Below, piece after piece: positions 61,300 to 64,000 of a stretch of DNA of 64,000 nt (within the stretch, counting starts at the first letter, position 1; each line of letters begins with the position of its first letter). The position numbers and the translations under genes are program-made. A model generated the notes under the pieces. That model was not told the origin of the DNA, made no database searches, and worked only from the letters and a program-made list of their open reading frames with translations. The DNA is from Atrichornis clamosus (lineage: Eukaryota; Chordata; Aves; Passeriformes; Menuridae): assembly GCA_013400975.1 (NCBI GenBank), contig WBMZ01003466.1, positions 146,501 through 210,500 on the forward strand. The letters are read 5' to 3'.

Positions 61300-61353
61300 A
61301 TATAGATATATCTATATATAAATATCACTATGTACATATCTATATATAGATAT
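61300..61353. repeat. Two 18-bp AT palindromes
   Basis: Bases 61300-61317 (centred on TAGATATATCTA) and 61336-61353 (centred on CTATATATAG) are each perfect 18-base palindromes built from TATAGATA/TATCTATA half-sites. They are separated by an 18-base spacer that itself carries partial AT repeats. AT-rich palindromes like these can extrude cruciforms and are length-unstable. They lie about 225 bases left of the large palindrome but do not share its sequence. Confidence 0.75.
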
Positions 61354-61577
61354 AAAAGAATAAAAGTAGAACTCCTTTCTCAGTTAGGTGAGTGTAAACC
61401 TGTAAATTTTCATTGGATTTATGCCACCAAGAATGGGATCAGAATCTGGTGTCTGTGCTGTGTCCGGCCCGGCGAGTGCCGGCCGTGCCTTCCAGTCCAC
61501 CCAGGCCTGGGGAGAAGGGGACTACAAAGATGGCCATTTCAAATTTGTGCTTGTAACTTTTTTCATTAAAACTTCGA

Positions 61578-61791
61578 GGTCCCAATTTTAATTTGTGGAA
61601 TATTCACGTTAATAATGAGATCTAATTAAGACATCCATTAAAAGCCCGTTAAAGTTAATTTAACGTAAAAATTCCAATAGAACTGTATTAGATTTTCTCC
61701 ATTAAATTAACGTTATGGATTTTTAACGGATGTCTTAATTATACATTATTATTAACGGGAATACTGTATTACACAGATTAAAATCGGGTCC
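61578..61791. mobile_element. 214-bp near-perfect palindromic element (fold-back/Eulor-like)
   Basis: An imperfect inverted repeat with essentially no loop, centred near 61682-61683. Matching arm blocks lie at mirror positions: ATTTTAATTTGTG (61585-61597) with CACAGATTAAAAT (61772-61784), 12 of 13 pairing; GTTAATAAT (61608-61616) with ATTATTAAC (61748-61756), all 9; a 21-base block at 61623-61643 with one at 61721-61741, 20 of 21; GTTAATTTAA (61654-61663) with TTAAATTAAC (61702-61711), all 10. Outer ends are GGTCCC and GGGTCC. Gaps of a few bases separate the blocks. Such symmetry is typical of hairpin MITEs and of the ancient palindromic Eulor/UCON repeats found near vertebrate developmental genes. 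No transposase, terminal motif of a named family or clear target duplication is visible, so the family is not assigned. Confidence 0.75.
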
Positions 61792-61794
61792 CAA

Positions 61795-62235
61795 GTCAAC
61801 TCCCAGAATCTTCCAGGATATGCCAATGTCACGAGTCCCAATTTTCCTAGTGCACTGCTTGGAAAACCAGGCACAGCTCTCTTTGCTCTCGCTCAGAGAA
61901 AGCAACCTCCAGTAGACAAATCCATCTCTGCATTTAACGATGAACTTGCCCTGTTCTCCAAGGAAAAATAAGTCTGGATCAAGTTGTAAATCGCTATTCC
62001 GTGGCAAATGAAATATTCAAAGTATGCGAGGCACAAGTGGAGAAGAGGCTCTTTCTCAAAGAAGAAGGGGCTTTGGGGTGTCTTTTACTGTTGTTTTGTT
62101 TGCGACGTTCAAGGATATAATTGAAGTGCAGCATTCACAAAATCAGACTAAATATGTTCACTGCATTCCCTGTGGCTTGTGCAGAAGGGCCTGTTCTGGC
62201 ATTGCTTGGGAAATTTTGACATGATCCCTAAACTC
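61795..62235. other. Unique non-coding DNA
   Basis: No gene is supported. The minus frame 61735-62007 begins inside the palindrome's right arm and gives a 90-residue unrecognised product. The plus frame 62024-62224 is likewise unrecognised. No repeat is seen. Confidence 0.5.
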
Positions 62236-62239
62236 AACA

Positions 62240-62660
62240 TGGAGGAGAAAAAAAGGCCCTTCTTATTTACCTCCTAGGGAAAGTGTTGCCCTTATGCCAC
62301 ATATAATAGCAAATTGCTTTTTTTATGGCATGCATAACCTAGATGGGAAAAAATATGGCGCTTGAGGGAAGGAGGGAAAAAGTAAATGAAGTTCCAGGAA
62401 TGTCATTCTGAAGTAATGAGGCATGGACAGAAAATATACCCCTCACATCATCGGATTGAGATGGCAGTCGAAATAGCTTCATTGAAGTGTCAGCACTCAT
62501 CCATCAATCAATCATCCACAAGGAAAAATAGCGACAGTACAACGGGGCGGCTTTTATGGGATTTACTCATGGGCATAGGGAATAGCAGCTCAAATGTAGT
62601 TCTGACATGAAAAGCAAGGTGCTGATATTATTTTTTATGATGGGAGGATCATAAAGTGAA
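62240..62660. promoter_or_regulatory. Candidate conserved noncoding element with HOX/PBX-like words
   Basis: A 420-base repeat-free block with strongly enhancer-like texture. It contains TTTTTATGGCATGCATAACC (near 62320), AAAATATGGCGC, ATCCATCAATCAATCATCC (PBX/MEIS-HOX-like ATCAATCA, near 62498-62516), GGCTTTTATGGG (CDX/HOX-like, near 62549) and TTTTTTATGATGGG. Several CpGs are retained in AT-balanced DNA (CATCATCGG, GTCGAAATAGC, AGCGACAG, ACGGGGCGG). The frame 62386-62610 is unrecognised. Position next to a fold-back element could be coincidental. Confidence 0.38.
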
Positions 62661-62695
62661 TTGAGAACAGTGAGGTCTGTCTTTGCTTAACCTAT

Positions 62696-62737
62696 TCAAC
62701 TGGAAATGAACGGAGCTCAACTGGAAACGAGCAGAGC
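62696..62737. repeat. 21-bp tandem duplication with 3 mismatches
   Basis: Two abutting 21-base units, each starting TCAACTGGAAA and ending GAGC (62696-62716 and 62717-62737), differ at three positions. It is an older local duplication than the perfect one at 39075. It lies just right of the HOX-like block, so it could duplicate a binding site, which is inference. Confidence 0.75.
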
Positions 62738-62900
62738 CTTCAGATGGGTTAAGATTGAAGCCTGCACCGTGCTGAGCACCGGCCATTGACAACAACATTC
62801 TATTAAAGCAAAATCAATGCATGAGCACCGAGCTCCTCAGAAGCTGTTAAATTGCACAGCCCAGGTCAGAGCTATGAGGTGAAGTTGCACGAGGTGGGGC

Positions 62901-62935
62901 CTGTGGCGCCAACGCAAAGACCACGAGCGCCACAG
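62901..62935. repeat. 9-bp GC-rich inverted repeat
   Basis: CTGTGGCGC (62901-62909) is perfectly complementary to GCGCCACAG (62927-62935) around a 17-base loop. It is in a GC-rich pocket with several CpGs and shares its neighbourhood with a longer hairpin 250 bases to the right. Confidence 0.55.
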
Positions 62936-63187
62936 AAAATCACCCCTGGGGAGAGCCTACATGTGTGTCTCCTTTCCCCGAGCTTTTGGGTGCACAGGAG
63001 AAACATCGGGCTTGTTGCAGCATCTGAGAGGTGAAGCTCCCAGCCCCGAAGCTGTCACAGGTGGGATTGGGCTGTTCCTTGGTAGCACCTCCGTGCAGGG
63101 GCTTTGCGCTGGCAGTGAGGCCGAGCCGCAGGGATGCCCACACAGGCAGCCTCGGGAGCCCCTTCCCACAAAAGGGAGGCCCAGAGT

Positions 63188-63230
63188 CCCCAGATAGCCC
63201 TGCAGCACCCAGAGCTGGGGCTATCTGGGG
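63188..63230. repeat. 13-bp perfect GC-rich hairpin
   Basis: CCCCAGATAGCCC (63188-63200) pairs perfectly with GGGCTATCTGGGG (63218-63230) around a 17-base loop. It is the longest uninterrupted GC-rich stem I found in the window, and it would be a stable RNA hairpin if transcribed. Nearby there is no T-run typical of a polymerase III terminator and no coding gene. It may be a fragment of an old element or a chance structure. Confidence 0.65.
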
Positions 63231-63434
63231 CACCAGCTGCTCGATTGTGGCAGAAAAGAGGCTTTGCTGGTGCCCCACAGCCAGCGAGCTCGGGGTGACG
63301 ATAAGAAACACGGCCACTCCCAGGACCCTGGGGCTCCAAAGCTCTCCGAGGTTTTGGGAGGGCCAATCCCCCTGAGGGAGGCCTGGCTGTCCCAGCAGCT
63401 TTTGCTCAGGAGGCTTCATTCTGTTTGAAAATCT

Positions 63435-64000
63435 GGCCACAAACCTTTATTACACGGTGCTAAACCTTGATCATTTTGCCTGCATCGCTGTCCTCTGGGA
63501 ACATTTTAGGTACACATTTGAATTAAGTGATTTTTATTTTTTTTTTACAATATGATATAAAGAAAAAGAAAATGTACGTCTTTCCTCTCTTTTCTCTGTA
63601 CAAAACTGGATGAGCTGATAGTTTTTCTGTCATATAAATCAGGTAACAGAAAATCATTGCATCTTTTCTCTGTCGTCGCTACTGAATAACTACCGTTCTG
63701 ACTTTTATTCTTATTGGAGATCATCAAAACATTAATTAAAAGCCTGGTGATCAAACAGCCGAATATTTATGATTCACGTCCTTGCTTATTAACAAGTGGC
63801 ATATTGATACACCACATATCCAAGCTGTTTATGCTCTTGCACTGAAATAAAGCAGTAAGAATTGTTACCCTTACATACTGCTTTGAAAGATTTGTTCAGA
63901 AACCAGAGCTCCCTTCCCGCCACCATCCATGTCAAAATAAGCCATATCACCTTAAAAAGAACACATTTTATTTTAAAGCAGGGAGATGTAATTAGCATCC
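63435..64000. promoter_or_regulatory. AT-rich end of window with candidate regulatory block
   Basis: Unique AT-rich DNA with one T run (about 63536-63547). Bases 63690-63850 have enhancer-like texture, with TTAATTAA (63732-63739), GGTGATCAAACAGCC, GAATATTTATGATTCACG and TATTAACAAGTGGC. The minus frames 63545-63754 and 63789-63998 are AT-rich and unrecognised. No CR1 copy is present. The regulatory call is inferred only. Confidence 0.22.

Larger units (their letters stand above)
62850..63430. other. GC-rich pocket with overlapping frames
   Basis: A roughly 580-base GC-richer stretch with scattered CpGs but below island density. It holds overlapping frames on both strands (62940-63440 minus, 166 codons; 63031-63375 plus; 63055-63366 minus). 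None gives a recognised product, and the overlap in several frames points to composition, not coding. It also contains two GC-rich hairpins, at 62901 and 63188. Confidence 0.5.
1..64000. other. Gene-free avian intergenic or long-intron DNA
   Basis: No open frame in the window gives a recognisable protein domain, and I see no run of exons with splice signals whose translations join into a known protein. The longest ATG frames are 222 codons (18551-19219, minus), 210 codons (15534-16166, minus), 193 codons (46144-46725, minus), 183 codons (44123-44674, minus) and 179 codons (34451-34990, plus, largely inside a CR1 copy). All overlap open frames on the other strand in GC-richer DNA, as expected by chance. 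Eight CR1 fragments, low overall repeat content and interspersed AT-rich, homeodomain-motif-rich blocks fit a bird gene desert. A long intron, an untranslated exon or a noncoding RNA cannot be excluded from sequence alone. Confidence 0.8.

Noticed and set aside
1..64000. CRISPR arrays, operons, phage or prokaryotic defence systems
   Set aside because: No regularly spaced direct repeats and no prokaryotic gene density; the window is avian nuclear DNA.

Overview
This is vertebrate nuclear DNA, almost certainly from a bird and probably a songbird. The basis is eight truncated CR1 LINE copies carrying the avian CR1 3' tail (a CCAACCCAAACCATTCTGTG-like end followed by an ATTCTATG-type repeat). Low repeat density also fits: CR1 covers only about 2.1 kb, or 3%. 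There are no Alu-, L1- or B-type repeats, no bacterial gene organisation, no rRNA or tRNA, and no CRISPR array.

I find no protein-coding gene or recognisable exon. The longest ATG-initiated open frames (222, 210, 193, 183 and 179 codons) lie in GC-richer pockets or inside CR1. They overlap frames on the other strand and give low-complexity translations with no known domain. The window is best read as intergenic or long-intron sequence, resembling the gene deserts around developmental regulators. The locus cannot be named from sequence alone.

Layout: 1-15 kb is mostly unique DNA with short CpG-rich pockets (4.7 and 6.0 kb) and small hairpins. 15-22 kb holds CR1 copies at 15.1 kb (-) and 21.7 kb (+), a small CpG island at 20.44-20.65 kb, and a conserved-looking block directly after it (20.65-20.97 kb). 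22-34 kb is unique DNA, with the most promoter/enhancer-like stretch at 31.84-32.69 kb (CCAAT, octamer, inverted CCAAT). 34-40 kb holds three CR1 copies (34.4 -, 36.35 +, 39.7 +). 40-52 kb is unique DNA with several enhancer-like blocks. 51.9-57.6 kb holds CR1 copies at 51.9 (-), 55.8 (-) and 57.2 (+). 57.6-64 kb holds the most striking structure: a roughly 214-bp near-perfect palindrome at 61,578-61,791. It is followed by another enhancer-like block at 62.24-62.66 kb and two GC-rich hairpins (62.90 and 63.19 kb).

The palindrome is my best candidate for something unusual. It looks like a fold-back (MITE-like) element or one of the ancient palindromic conserved repeats called Eulor/UCON. The regulatory calls are judgements from motif content and texture, without an alignment, and are scored accordingly.
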